From positions 2,232,001 to 2,296,000 of the forward strand of contig NW_020825321.1 in NCBI RefSeq assembly GCF_003286085.1: a stretch of DNA of 64,000 bases. Direction: 5' to 3'. Shown here in pieces: positions 10,703 through 22,917 of this stretch (its first letter is position 1; every line of letters starts with the position of its first letter). The notes under the pieces were generated by a model. The model worked only from the letters and a program-made list of their open reading frames with translations. It made no database searches and had not been told where the DNA came from. The DNA comes from Drosophila persimilis. Lineage: Eukaryota > Arthropoda > Insecta > Diptera > Drosophilidae. The translations under genes and the position numbers were made by a program.

Positions 10703-11841
10703 CCAAGAGAGTTTGGGAGTCAACAATCCCGAGGAGCTTGTGCACGATTATTACTCCATTCCATTGAACGCTAAAACACCCTTGGATTTATTTACAGTTG
10801 CAGCTATATGGCTGTTAAAACATATCTTATGATCAAAAAGGACTCCGAGGTCATTTGAACTCGAAATTCGCTCGAGGACATGATTTCCTAGAACATATGA
10901 GACAAAATGTGGAGCTCGACGATAAAATGTCATAAGTTTGCATTTAGAAACGTTCAGAAAAAGAAGATTAGTTGAACACCACAATAGTAGTTCACTTAGA
11001 TCCAGTTGAAGGTGTGTGTGCAAATAACAATCAGAGAAAGGCAGGCAGATTTTAACATCATCATCATACATTAGTGTAGTAGAGTATGTTGTAATATAGG
11101 TCATTCACAAATAAAATAAACAGAAGCGGGCCCAGATGACTTCCCTGTGGCACACCTGAAGTAACATAAACAGTATTTGACAATACGTTAGAAAACAAAA
11201 CACGTTGAGTACGGTTAGAGAGATAGAACAAAATCCAATCTAGAAGATTCGGTGGGAACCCTAATATAGAGAGCTTGTGAATAAGCAGAGCATGGTTCAC
11301 AGAATCGAATGCCTTGCTGAAGTCCGTAAAAACTACATCCGTCTGCAAACCAATTTGAAAACCACTGTGGATTAGGTTAGAAAACTCAAGAAGGTTAGTC
11401 GATGTTGAACGATTTCTGAAAAAGAAGCTTCGAGATGGCGGAAAGCTTTGCGATACAACGATAGTTGTCAATATTTGATCTTGAAGTGAAAGGTCAAGGG
11501 TTTGCAAAGGGACTTCAAAATGCAACTTGGTGCATTATCTGGACCCGCAGAAAACGATATGTTGCTCTAGATACCGTAGCAAGAGAAGCATCGTTAACAA
11601 ACATGAGGTCAAGAAGTCTGTCCGTAATGTTTTTAACGGCATTAATTTGGACAAGGGCAATATCCGTTATCCCATTGATCATCGCAAGGCAGTCAAGAAC
11701 GAAATGGGAGGTTAAAGTCCCCCATGACAATAATTCGATCATTGCATCCTAATGCAGATACGACAGTATTAATTGCTGAGAATTAGTATAAGTAAAGCTC
11801 AGCATCAGACCTGGGATGCTGTACATTCTACAAATTATGTT
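10703..11841 (-). pseudogene. CR1 copy B ORF2, endonuclease end and RT
   Basis: Minus-strand LINE coding sequence resuming after the BEL-LZ insertion. From right to left: an endonuclease piece with DRIIVMGDFNLPF (about 11690-11760), the NRSTSTNLLEFSN and FTDFSKAFDSVNH blocks (about 11300-11410), SGVPQGSHLGPLLF (about 11150), the C-terminal thumb and the 3' tail. Between AGPDNAPS and the RT palm a large part of the linker and fingers is deleted (around 11465-11520). Frameshifts are frequent. Same subfamily as 397-1330. Confidence 0.75.
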
Positions 11842-11973
11842 CCTCCCTTGCGCACCGCAGGATACCCACTTCGCAGTCCAACTGGTTCAAGTTCTAGTTG
11901 CGACGACCAAACTGTAGACGGTTTATGTACCGTATGCAACCCAGCTTCCTACACACACACACACACATTATCA
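11842..11973 (+). repeat. element D 5' LTR, truncated
   Basis: The last 132 bases match the end of the LTR at 20208-20340, including the CA-dinucleotide run just before the terminus. The upstream boundary is a deletion junction with LINE sequence. Confidence 0.8.
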
Positions 11974-11975
11974 TT

Positions 11976-11994
11976 TGGTGACCCCGACCTTAGT
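11976..11994 (+). promoter_or_regulatory. primer-binding site of element D (tRNA-Trp-like)
   Basis: TGGTGACCCCGAC, two bases after the LTR, matches the complement of the tRNA-Trp 3' end for 13 bases and then diverges. Confidence 0.6.
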
Positions 11995-12387
11995 CATCCT
12001 TTCAAACTGTCAGACAAGCTACAGTGAAAGGATTCGATCTGGACATCAGATTGAAGCAGTCAACAGGACATCTTCAATAAAAATTTGGCATCAGGCCATA
12101 CACTTACGGTAGCATCTCCTACCAATAACTATCACTTTGGCAAATCTGACATATTCAGGTTATCAGCCAACAGAAAAACAGCTATAGAATTCGATTACCA
12201 CCAAGGTAATCAATTTTTGTTGTTCCGTGCGTTCCATAGATTGGAAACAGCACAAATCCCTCCATCCAACACATCACCGGTACTATTACCTTTCTGACCG
12301 ACAACGGTTGCGATTCGGAGCGTATCCAGCTGCAAAGCAAATAAAACACTCCCAACGGGTCAAAAGTAATAAGTACAAACAGATAGA

Positions 12388-13915
12388 ATGGATACACATA
12401 TGGATGTGCAGCAAGAGATTGGTGAGGAAATATCGAGGTGCATTCGGAACTTTAAAAAAGATTCCCAAGAACGAAAGCAAACGGCCTCTTATTTTCAAGC
12501 CAAAATATCAGCACTCGAAAATGCGTGGAATCGCTTCAACAAAAACGACTCCAAACTTCGCGATAAAGACAAAACGGATGAATACGTAAAATTCCGTGAA
12601 GACTTACGTACAACATGTAAGCAATACATTACGATGTTTACCGAATGCATGGATAAGCTATCACAAACGTCTAGTGCTCGTGGGGAACGTCAAATCGTCT
12701 TTAAAGAAAGGCATGAGAATCCTCCAGTAGCTCCCAAAGAAAGCGGTCTGATCCAGCAGTCGTCGAAGGATTACAGCAAACTGCTTTCACTATGTCGCCG
12801 GCAAAAGGCCATAGTAGAGTCCGTTAAACGCAATCTGAAACAACTTTCAGAGGCGGAAGGACGCACATCAAGTGATTTGATAAAATCACTATGGACTCAA
12901 GCGCAGGAAGTTCATTTCACAATTCATGAGGAATACGAGGACCCAGTGGAAGGAGGATATGACATGGAATCATACCTAACACTGGAAAGTAAGGTCCAAA
13001 GAGCATTGGCAAAATCAGCCACACCAAACACGGATAACGTGCAGCTTCCACGCATCAGCATCCCAAAGTTTGATGGTGATCTATTAAAATGGACCCAGTT
13101 CTTCGATCTGTTCTCATGCATGGTGCATGAGACCAACATGCCTACGGTGAAAAAGATGTGGTATCTTAAAACCACCGTTACCGGCGAGGCAGAAAGATTG
13201 ATTCGACATATCGATCTAAAGGAAGAAAATTATGAAGCCGCTTGGGAAATACTAGTTGACGCATACAACAATCCAATCTCAATCACCAAACAATTAATGA
13301 CGATCCCAAGTCATTAAAAGAGTTGTATATAACAACCATAGAATCCCTTGCATCACTAAAGGGATTGGGCATCAATATATCTACATGGGATCCGATATTG
13401 ATTGCCATTATCAGAAACAAACTGGATGTAACAAATAAGGGCTTGTATGAGCAATCATTGGGAAGCTCAAAGGACATACAGGCGCTGGATACGATGCTTC
13501 AGTTCTTGGAGCAAAGAACTCGGGTTCTAGGAACCAATAAGAAGCCACCAGCATCAAGGAGAGAGCCAAAAGGCTCGACATGTGCATCAGCAAACACAGG
13601 GAGAGCGCGAGCATGCTTATGCACATTCTGCAAGAAAGCAAGCCATTGGCTCTACGGATGCGAAGAATTTCGCTCCAAATCTCCATCAGAACGACTAAAT
13701 TGGGTACAAAAACAAAAAATGTGCGTTAATTGTTTTAGAACAAATCACAAAACAAACGCATGCCCTGGTCGAAACTGCTTCAAGTGTGACAAGAAGCACA
13801 ACACGATGCTACATTTGGAAACAGCATCAGGCGCAGCTACAGAATCAAGAGGCCCGACGGTTGGTGCAGCAAGTAACAATAGCTACAATCTTCTGGCCAC
13901 AGCACACAGCCAACA
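12388..13915 (+). pseudogene. element D gag
   Basis: Gag forms the virus-like particle and packages element RNA. The start is MDTHMDVQQEIGEEISR. A coiled N-terminal region precedes the BEL gag core (ISIPKFDGDLLKWTQFFDLF, about 13055-13110, and the GEARL-like block). After a single frameshift near 13290 come the zinc knuckles CTFCKKASHWLYGC and CVNCFRTNHKTNAC, and then CFKCDKKHNTMLH. A second frameshift near 13915 lies between the knuckles and the protease, where BEL elements normally read through. Otherwise well preserved. Confidence 0.8.
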
Positions 13916-16098
13916 ACAGGCAGGTTGCTAATTTCAGAGCACTGCTAGATTCAGGATCACAGATAAACTTGATCTCTGAACGAATGGCATCAATGTTGTC
14001 ATTCAAACTAAAAGACACAACATTACGGATCGAAGGAATTGGAGGTCAATCAAAGACCTGGACTCTGGACAATCTAGAGACGGAAGACAAACCACGCACT
14101 CCAGTGGAAGCACGATGCGAAGCTCATTTCATAGAAAATCTTAAGACAGCTTCAGACGGCCGTTTTATTGTACAGCTCCCATTTTACGAACACCCTTCAG
14201 CCCTGGGGGAGTCGTTGGAAACCGCAACAAAAAGATTCCTAGCGTTGGAGCGGCGAAGCTCAACAGAAACTTGGAAGAGTTATGTGGACTTCATGGAAGA
14301 GTATGAAGGACTAGGACATATGAAGATTGTGCCAGCATCAAAAGTTCCCAAAAGGCACTACTTCATTCCACATCATTGTGTACTCAAACCTGAGAGCAGC
14401 ACAACAAAGCTTCGTGTAGTATTCGATGCCTCATGCAAATCAACAAGCGGGAAATCTTTGAACGACATTCTGCAGGCTGGACCCACAGTTCAGAGCGAAC
14501 TTATGTCCATTTTGATACGATTTCGGATTCATAAGTACGTATTCACAGCAGACATAGAAAAGATGTACCGGCAAGTGTGGATGAATCCGGAGGATCAATT
14601 CCATCAGATGATAGTCTGGAGAAACAATCCATCCGAAGAGATCAGGTACTATCGCCGGAAAACAGTAACATATGGGACAACAGCTGCTCCGTTCCTAGCA
14701 ACGAAATGTCTGCATCATTTGGCAATACAATACAAAGACAGACTACCAGTCGGATCAACAACATTAAAAACCGATTTCTATGTTGACGACTGTCTAACTG
14801 GAGCAAACACGATTCCAGAGGCAATTTATGTTCCACAAGAACTAAATAAGATATTGCTACCGTCCGGATTCAAATTGCGCAAGTGGTGCTCCAACAATGA
14901 GCAACTTCTCCAAGGAATCCCCAAAGAGGATATTGTAACCGATGTAAAACTAGGAGAGACACTAGAGCACTACAGCGTGAAAACTCTGGGTTTGTGTGGA
15001 CGAACACAAAAAAGCCAGGCTACACGCATCACCAAACGGGTGGTATGTTCCGAACTGGCCCAAATCTTTGACCCACTAGGACTCTTTGCACCGGTGGTAG
15101 TAAAGGCAAAAATCTTCATGCAACAACTTTGGGAGCTCAAACTGGATTGGGATGACGATTTACCATTTCAACACCAAACCGAATGGAAAGAATACCGGGA
15201 CGACTTACAAACATTGAACAAAATGCAAATTACCCGGCATATCTACGATGGTAAAATTTCAGTTACCCAAGAACTCCATACGTTTGTAGATGCATCAGAA
15301 CGAGCATATGGCGCAGCAGTATATGTACGCGCTACATACAAAAACAACCAAGTCTCAGTAAGACTGCTCTCTTCGAAATCACGTGTGGCGCCGACAGCCA
15401 AACAATCGCTACCACGGTTAGAACTTTGTGCTGCAGTCCTCGGTGCCGAGCTCACAAACCGAGTCCGACAGGATCTGCACATGGACATTAACACGGTTTC
15501 AGGATGGTTTTGGAGTGATTCCACCGTTGTGTTATCCTGGATAAACGCATCGTCATCAACATACCATACCTTTGTGGCAAATCGAATAGCCAAAATCCAG
15601 GCATTAACAAACCAGTCACAATGGCGTCACGTGTCATCGGCCAACAACGCAGCCGATGTCCTGTCGAGAGGAACCGCAGCAAGCAGACTGGCAGATCACA
15701 ATCTGTGGTTATATGGACCATTATTCCTGCACGGATCTCGAGACAACTGGACGAAGGCACCCAACATAGAACCCAGCAATCTTGAGAGAAAAGCTAAACA
15801 TGTAAGCTTGCCAATCACACCTAGCGCACTTGGGGATGAATTATATACTTGCAGACATAGCAACTCGTTTCACAAACTGCAACGCATTGTGGCATATATG
15901 TCACGCTACCGCTACAAAACCAACAGAGCGAACATCACAACGCTCTGCGCAGAAGAACTGACTCACGCCCGCACTATAATCCTGCGAACCATACAACAAG
16001 TCGAGTTTACAGCAGAGTTAAAACAGTTCCAACGCTATAAGACTGTGGATAGAAAGAGCTCGATCATATCGTTATCTCCCTTCCTAGGAGACGATTAG
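13916..16098 (+). pseudogene. element D protease-RT-RNase H
   Basis: The protease active site is RALLDSGSQ (13938-13964). The frame then jumps from IEGIGGQSKTW directly to TPVEARCEAHF, so most of the protease and its linker are deleted in frame. The RT follows with STTKLRVVFDAS, FTADIEKMYRQV and the catalytic YVDD (14779-14790), all intact, then RNase H with HTFVDASERAYGAAVY, LPRLELCAAVLGAEL and SDSTVVLSWI. It ends at a TAG (16096-16098) inside the start of the integrase N-terminus; the frame continues with LIRVGGRL after it. Confidence 0.85.
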
Positions 16099-17335
16099 CT
16101 CATCCGAGTTGGTGGTAGACTTGAAGAAGCTCTACTTCCATACAACGCAAAACACCCAGTTTTGCTGCCTTACAATGACCCGATCGTCAAAATGATTTTG
16201 CGGGAGCTACATGAGGAGAACATGCATTGTGGTGCTCAAGCATTAAGGGCAATCGCAAGACAACAATATTGGATTATCAATGACAAGACAATGGCTAGAA
16301 GCATCATCCACAGCTGAGTTAGATGCACCAAGGCTAGATCAAAGCTGATGCACCAGATCATGGGCAATCTCCCAGCACAACGAGTCACACAAGCACGCCC
16401 GTTTCTTAATGCAGGCGTCGACTACCAATCTCGATCCGCCATAAGATCCGTGGCAAAAGACCAGATAAGGCGTACATCGCCGTGTTCTGCTGCTTTTCCA
16501 CAAAGGCAGTACACCTGGAGCTGGTAAGCGACCTGACCACAGATGCATTCTTGGCCGCCCTGCGTCGATTCTTAAGCAGACGTGGGAAGTGCCAAACTAT
16601 TGCGACAATGCAACGAACTTTGTGGGTGCAAACAACCAGCTTAAACAATTAGAAGACTCTATATTCAGCTCAAAGGCAAGTGCTCTGATCACGAATCATT
16701 GCAACAAAAAACAAGTGGATTTAAAATTCATTCCTCCCAGGGCTCCATCGTTTGGCGGCCTCTGGAAAGCGGCGGTAAAATCAGCAAAAAAGCTGTTGAT
16801 AACAACCACCAACACAGCCTCATTGACATTTGAAGAACTAAACACAGTGATAATCGAAATTGAAGCAATTCTCACTTCTCAATCCATCACTCCAATGTCA
16901 AATGATCCCACTGATACAACAGCGCTCACCCCAGGACACTTCTTGATTGGTGAACCATTGACAACGCCTCCTGACGTCAATACTGATCATCAAGGAAGAA
17001 CATTGGTCAAGCGCTGGGAATTGGTATCCCGCCTAAAGCATTCATTCTGGAAACAATGGTCTACAGAATACCTCCAAGAATTGCAAGCTCGGCATAAATG
17101 GAAGACCGCTTCACCAAACGTGCCTGAAGGATTATTAGTTTTGGTTAAGGAAGACAACCTTCCTGTAATGAAGTGGCCAATGGGTCGCATCATTTAGACA
17201 TATCCTGGACAGGACAACCACGTACGAGTGGTTGACGTTAAGACAGCAGCTGGCGTATACAAGCGCCCGATCACTCGTCTAGCGCCGCTCTTTCCAGAAG
17301 ATGTGGCAATCAAACGTTCCCACAACGTGATCAGT
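16099..17335 (+). pseudogene. element D integrase
   Basis: BEL integrase N-terminal zinc region (LHEENMHCGAQALR, about 16208) and core. The frame breaks at 16316 (TGA) and near 16440-16590; the later part reads CDNATNFVGANNQ and PPRAPSFGGLWKAAVKSAKK. In this family the third catalytic residue is the Glu of the LWEAAVK block; here it reads LWKAAVK, so the catalytic triad is lost. Another stop (TAG, 17194) precedes the C-terminal domain VRVVDVKTAAGVYKRPITRL. Not functional. Confidence 0.8.
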
Positions 17336-19810
17336 GACACCACGGAGATTGATGAGCCACCCACACAGCGAACAACAAAATTGTCACCTACATTAACATC
17401 AACATTAGTGGTGCTGTTGCTCATGCTTCCATTAGCATTGCCACAGTCAATAAATGTGACACAATTCGCAAACAAGCCTGGAATATTCTATGAGAAACTT
17501 GGAACATCAAGAATATCAACGTTTGAGTGGACCATGATCGTATACTATGACTTGGACCAATATTGGAAGGATATGCAACTAATGTCTGCCGGAATTTCAG
17601 AGTTACGATACATGTGCCCTGAACTAAAAAATGTTCCGGCATGTAACTCCATAGTTCAACACTTTCAACATGTGTATAACGAGCTACAAGCAGGAAGCGT
17701 TTTAATAAAAAACTCTCGAAAACGCAGATCGCCGCTGGACATCATAGGAAATGTAGCAGTCTTTTTGGTGTTCTCGACGCAAAATACGCAGAAGAGATGA
17801 CTCAAGTAATTGAGAAAGTGAAAACCAATGAAGACTTTCTACTACATCTGCTCCAAAACCAAACATCAATTGTCGACGCGACAATAAACGTAGTCAGAAA
17901 AGACAAAGTAACAACTGATAATCGCCTAAAAAATTTTGAACAGGATATGGCTACTATCAACCGAGAAAGAGGGTCGTATCACAGCGATCATCTGACTCAA
18001 GCGTACTTAGGACTAATAGCACAATTAACGCTGCCCACAACAACTCTCCAACGAATACAGTCCGACATATCTGATGTCCTAATCGGTATCCATCATCGGA
18101 GAATAAGCCCCACGCTGGTGTCTCATGCTTCCATTAGCATTGTCACAGTCAATAAATGTGACACAATTCGCAAACAAGCCTGGAATATTCTATGAGAAAC
18201 TTGGAACATCAAGAATATCAACGTTTGAGTGGACCATGATCGTATACTATGACTTGGACCAATATTGGAAGGATATGCAACTAATGTCTGCCGGAATTTC
18301 AGAGTTACGATACATGTGCCCTGAACTAAAAAATGTTCCGGCATGTAACTCCATAGTTCAACACTTTCAACATGTGTATAACGAGATACAAGCAGGAAGC
18401 GTTTTAATAAAAAACTCTCGAAAACGCAGATCGCCGCTGGACATCATAGGAAATGTAGCAGTCTTTTTGGTGTTCTCGACGCAAAATACGCAGAAGAGAT
18501 GACTCAAGTAATTGAGAAAGTGAAAACCAATGAAGACTTTCTACTACATCTGCACCAAAACCAGACATCAATTGTCGACGCGACAATAAACGTAGTCAGA
18601 AAAGACAAAGTAACAACTGATAATCGCCTAAAAAATTTTGAACAGCATATGGCTACTATCAACCGAGAAAGAGGGTCGTATCACAGCGATCATCTGACTC
18701 AAGCGTACTTAGGACTAATAGCACAATTAACGCTGCCCACAACAACTCTCCAACGAATACAGTCCGACATATCTGATGTCCTAATCGGTATCCATCATCG
18801 GAGAATAAGCCCCACGCTGGTGTCTCCCGAGCAACTAATAGACCAACTAGACCAGATACGGGATCATTTGCCACAAGATCAAATGCTGCCGGTCACAACG
18901 AAGGAGGTGATTCAACTATACAGAATCATGCGAGCCGAAGGAACCCCGACTGCAAAACACGTCATCTTTAAGCTGACGCTACCGCTGGTCTCAACAGCTC
19001 AGCTCGAAGTCTTCAGCATCATCCCAATTCCGTTTTGGGATTCAACAAGCTGGAGTCTATTTGACCTCAGAGCCACCATAGTAACGGTTAACATCCACCG
19101 AGACCAGTTCATGGACACTACCCAAGAGGAATTCCGACGTTGTCTTAAAGTACACAACGAGGAGTTCATCTGCTTTGACCATCAGACGATCTTCAATGTG
19201 GACAATCGCTGTGAGTTTTAACTGTTTAACAATAAAACAGAAACACTGTGTCAGGTAACACACACAAAGGCTAAAAACTCAGCATCCAAATAAATGGATC
19301 TTCGCAACGCATTTTACAACTAAACTTCAAGCAGTATGCAACGGAGTTCCGTCAGCCATAACACTGGAAGGAACTGGTCTACTCTCCATGTCCCCTGGTT
19401 TCACTGCTCGCAATACTGAAGTAAGCATCAGCACCTTCAGCACAACAATCAGCGAAGTAAAATCGACTTACACTCGGTTTGGTGACGTGAGCCCACCGGA
19501 GACATCACCATCGCCACGCATGTGGCAACTGAAGAACCAGACATCAGACTTTCTTCAAGAACTTGATGATCTACACCAGCAACTATCAGCCATCAATCAT
19601 CACGAGCTGCCACACCATCTCACCACCGTGCAGCACCATCAACTCGCTGCTTATGCAGCCCTAGCAATATCAATTCTATTGATCATTGCCTTCATCTTCC
19701 GGAAGAAGTATCAACTATGGAAACCAAGGCCATCAAATCCCGATCCAGCCATGTCATCACCCCCTATACCCCTTGCACGCCTGTTTGCCGTCGACTTGAA
19801 CGATGGTTGA
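17336..19810 (+). pseudogene. element D env-like gene, duplicated and frameshifted
   Basis: An env-like gene as in roo. A hydrophobic leader (LVVLLLMLPLALPQS) is followed by an ectodomain beginning INVTQFANKPG, a basic furin-type site KNSRKRRSP, a heptad-rich region and, near the C-terminus, a membrane anchor LAAYAALAISILLIIAFIF (about 19643-19700) with a basic tail. Breaks: a frameshift just after the basic site (about 17780) that is present in both units of a 702-base tandem duplication, a stop at 19219-19221, and a gap before the C-terminal frame at 19388. The leader occurs twice because of the duplication. Described only; not functional. Confidence 0.75.
17421..18824 (+). repeat. 702-base tandem duplication in env
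   Basis: Units 17421-18122 and 18123-18824 are nearly identical (a few substitutions by eye, for example gccaca/gtcaca at the start and one change in 'ctccaaaacc/caccaaaacc'). The junction reads ...ctggtgtc|tcatgcttcc and the unit length is a multiple of three. Confidence 0.95.
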
Positions 19811-19834
19811 ACACAGTTTCAACGGCCGGGACAA

Positions 19835-20340
19835 TGTTCAGTTGCAGAAATATGCTTAAGTAATAGTTTATAATACCCGTCGGCATAACACAGTGGCACC
19901 GTGACACAGTGTTCTACGTAACATGCAATATAATACCTCACGACAACACACTAGCCCCTGCAGTGAGTTCTGCTGACAATGCACTCTCTCCGCAGAGTGC
20001 GAAGACAGCGGGGCAGTTGCTGACCATCAAAATGTCGCAATTGCAGAATACACAAAACATATATTTTACAGACTCAGTACTTTTGTACCTTTTATTACCT
20101 ATAAACAACAATAATTTTTATCAATAAAATCAGTATTAGAAACAGTACCATAACTGCCTGTCACTCATCTTCCATCGCAATCATCAGAGGCTGTCGCCGT
20201 GTCTTCAGACCCTCCCTTGCGCACCGCAGGATACCCACTCCGCAATCCAACTGGTTCAAGTTCTAGTTGCGACGACCAAACTGTAGACGGTTTATGTACC
20301 GTATGCAACCCAGCTTCCTGCACACACATACACATTAACA
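19835..20340 (+). repeat. element D 3' LTR
   Basis: 506 bases, TGTTCAGTTGC...CACATTAACA, preceded by the purine-rich aacggccgggacaa. Its last 133 bases match the 5' remnant. Confidence 0.8.
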
Positions 20341-21517
20341 ATTAATGAACATTTCATGATCAGTGATAGAACAGTTAAGCCAGGTTTCGGTAAAAGCGAT
20401 GGCATCGAAATCAAAAGACGCAGTATTTGTATGAATTTGACGCAATTTGCCCAACAAACTGCGAACGTTCTGATAGTGAATAGAAAAATGGTACATCAGT
20501 TTTTTGGATCAGCAGGTTCGGAATTCTGGGACTCGAGTTCAAATCTTTGTGAAGGAACTCATGCATAGTTCTATGCTCATATGCCATATTGACGGTTCTA
20601 GAGAATTGGCTAGTAAAGAATCAGGGAGAAGAATTTTAAAGGATGATATGTTGCGCTTATGTTTAAATTAAAATTTAGTCACAACTATATCATCAGGCGA
20701 AGCGTTAAGTTTAGAGGAAAGCTGTTGTTTAACGTCCTCCGTTGTAGCCTCAGGAATAAGACAAGAAACAAATATTGCTTTCCGAGGGACCACTGCTCTA
20801 AGTTGAAGTCCCGAGATCGAAATGGTGGAGCTGCTCCTAAAAGAGATCTCGGTCCTGGGGCAGAAGAATTGGCAGCAACGGATGGTTCAGGAATTGGCAA
20901 GGCATCACCAGCAACCAACACACCCGCACTAGGACCACTTTCCACGTCAGAAGTGACGGCAACAGAAACTGCAGGGATGGGATTGATGCTGTTGGGAACT
21001 TGGATGCTCGAAGGAAGCATATTGTTCGGTGTAAAAAACACCTGAGCTGCCGTTGGCGGTTTTGCTGCTAACGGCGAGGCATGACCACACGGAGTAACAA
21101 ATGCTTGGATGGATGAAGGTGGGAAGCAGGCGTACCAATCGGATTAGATTGCAAGAGATTAGTATCATTATGCGGAATTTTCCGTCTAGGTGATTCGCTC
21201 AAGAGTTTGAGCCCAAGAAACTGCGATTCTAGGGCTAGAAATTTCCCGTTGAGAGCCAGGAATTGTTTCCAGACATCCATAAACCCAGTTCGAGTCTGTC
21301 TCATGAAAGTGCGCATTTCGGCCTCAATCTCCCGACCAGCCAAAACATGACCAAGACAGGCCCATGCGTTTCGAGATCAGATCGTTTGCCGGCCAAAATT
21401 TCCACCACCAGCATATTTCATGAGGACAAAATAGTCGCACAGCCAGCAGTGAAGGAATGAATCGCCGATAGTTTCACCACCGAATTCGCATTTCCTTTCA
21501 CTGCAAACAATTGTCAT
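20341..21517 (-). pseudogene. CR1 copy B ORF1 and endonuclease start
   Basis: Minus strand from 21517: MTIVCSERKC... begins a PHD-like finger (CWLCDYF) like that of copy A. Next come a helical block with FLALESQFLGLKLLSESPRRK, which matches copy A residue by residue, an alanine/proline-rich linker, and degraded RRM-like sequence. ORF2 then starts with YQNVRSLLGKLRQIH and FTETWLNCSITDHEMF (about 20345-20470) and is cut by element D. Several frameshifts. Confidence 0.7.
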
Positions 21518-21870
21518 TTTAGACAACACTACATTGTGCACGAATAATAAAAGCACAGAGTGAGAACGCAAGCGAAATGGGAGAGCAGACAGCAGAGCGA
21601 GCCCGACAATCAGCTGCAGCGGCAATATTTCAGAGCAGATGATCCAACGAAGTGCAGGAAACGACCAGTAAACTCACCAAAGCAGAGACACAAAAGAATA
21701 ATCCACAAAGAGGGAGAGTATAGGCAATCCAGAGAGAGTGAGAGCAACAAGGAGAGCAGCAGGCCCGCTTATGCTCACGAGAGAGTGTGGGCGATGCAAA
21801 CGTTGATGCGTGAGAACAGTGCCCACCGAAGAAGCGATAACGAAAAGTAGACTGGGCAAAAAACAATAAC
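21518..21870 (-). other. CR1 copy B 5' UTR
   Basis: Sequence upstream of the copy B ORF1 start, rich in CTCTCTC on the minus strand like the leader of copy A (3070-3230). The outer limit near 21870-21960 is a guess. Confidence 0.4.
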
Positions 21871-22413
21871 AAATTGCCTGCACGAGTTCGATGCGTTACG
21901 TTGCGAATATTGTATTTCTATTAAACACTTGTTTACAAACGAAACACTGGTGATTAACACAAAGTAAAATCAAATTAAAGAGATGCGATGATATATCAAA
22001 ACAAAGTCACAACAATGTTGTGTGATATTTAAGCAAAGGGCGGAGAATGCAGGAGCAAGAAAAAAACACAACCGGCTTAAGCAAGAGCTGGAAGCGAATT
22101 GAAACGATATTCCTTAATATCTATATGTCTAAATGATTTTACATTTAAAGTCAAAATTAGTGGAAGTGCAAACACCAGAAAGTGCAAACGAAAAGAAAGA
22201 ATAAGACAAAGGCAAAGAGAATATCTGTGATGAAATTGCTGCTGTTTGATTCACGTCTTCTACACAATTTCAGCAGACTCTAATTCCATTTAAATTCCTA
22301 GGCGTTGCCGTCTCCGTAGCAAAGATGTTGAGTTGCATATCGCTTGACGAAATAAGAGGGTACTCAAGGGTCTATGCAGATCGCCCGTACAACGGAAACG
22401 CTGGTAATTTGAA
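21871..22413. other. no feature recognised
   Basis: A-rich sequence without a convincing reading frame and without a second copy in the window. Confidence 0.4.
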
Positions 22414-22544
22414 GCGGCCAAAAATTCGGGCTATGATAATTACGTGATCTGATGCAGATCTAATCCGGGTCATCGGCGATCGGGTATAAGTATATGGCCA
22501 TTCTCTCTTTTTTGGTTATTTTTTATTTTCAAAACTGTCGATAT
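22414..22544 (+). repeat. mini-me-like fragment, target of element E
   Basis: The order of 'gctatgataat', 'tgatctgatgcagatct', 'atatggccattctct' and, across the element E insertion, 'acagattttccg' follows the interior of the mini-me copies ('ctacaaaaatt', 'tctgatctgattcaaattc', 'atagtcattctct', 'acagattttcg'). Strongly diverged, hence old. Confidence 0.45.
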
Positions 22545-22549
22545 CACAG

Positions 22550-22895
22550 TGTTCAGAGCAGCAGTCGCTAATAGCTCTTAAGTCACGTCTCTCTTAAGTT
22601 TTCTGTTAACACGCTCAGCCTATGTACGCTCTCAGTATGCAGTACGCACGCACCTACATATGTAAAGGTATTACTTGTTATAAGCCACTGCTCGACCCTT
22701 CCTTCGGACTAGTCGGTCATTTCTATTCGAGGCAGTCAGTCTGCAGTACTCTTTGTCGCCCAAAACGCCTAACACCTAAATATAAGGCCACGGCCTCGAA
22801 CAAAAAAAACACAGAAACAATATCAAAAAATAAACTTCGAATTGTAACCTTAAAAACGGAGCAAGAGTTGCCGAAAAGCTCGGCAGCTTCCAACA
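22550..22895 (+). repeat. element E 5' LTR
   Basis: 346 bases, TGTTCAGAGCAGC...GCTTCCAACA. It matches 32361-32653 joined to 43714-43792. Confidence 0.85.
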
Positions 22896-22898
22896 TTT

Positions 22899-22917
22899 TG
22901 GTGACCCCCACGTGATC
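22899..22917 (+). promoter_or_regulatory. primer-binding site (tRNA-Trp) of element E
   Basis: TGGTGACCCCCACGTGATC differs from the complement of the tRNA-Trp 3' end by one base. Three bases separate it from the LTR. Confidence 0.75.

Larger units (their letters stand above)
11842..20340 (+). mobile_element. roo-like BEL/Pao retrotransposon with env (element D)
   Basis: An 8.5 kb LTR retrotransposon on the plus strand with gag, protease-RT-RNase H-integrase and an env-like third gene before a 506-base 3' LTR. Env at this position and the gag/RT sequences resemble roo/B104 of Drosophila. The 5' LTR has lost its first about 370 bases, together with some flanking LINE sequence, so no target-site duplication remains. 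Coding frames contain several indels, an in-frame protease deletion and a 702-base env duplication. Inactive. Confidence 0.8.
7409..21870 (-). mobile_element. CR1-type LINE, copy B, interrupted twice
   Basis: A minus-strand LINE now in three blocks: 5' UTR, ORF1 and start of ORF2 at 20341-21870; endonuclease end and RT at 10703-11841; and the 3' end at 7409-7477. The 3' end matches the plus-strand LINE tail at 2640-2700 in reverse (GATTGACTTGGCCGTCCC). BEL-LZ copy 1 interrupts it with a 5-base duplication; element D interrupts the endonuclease with a flanking deletion of LINE sequence. This ordering makes the LINE older than both LTR elements. Confidence 0.7.

Noticed and set aside
12227..12589. 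Frame upstream of element D gag as an extra ORF
   Set aside because: Overlaps the gag start in another frame; the gag frame has clear family features.
16990..17475. Minus-strand frames of 67-93 codons across the integrase/env junction of element D
   Set aside because: Shadow frames opposite well-supported integrase and env sequence; no start context or family match.
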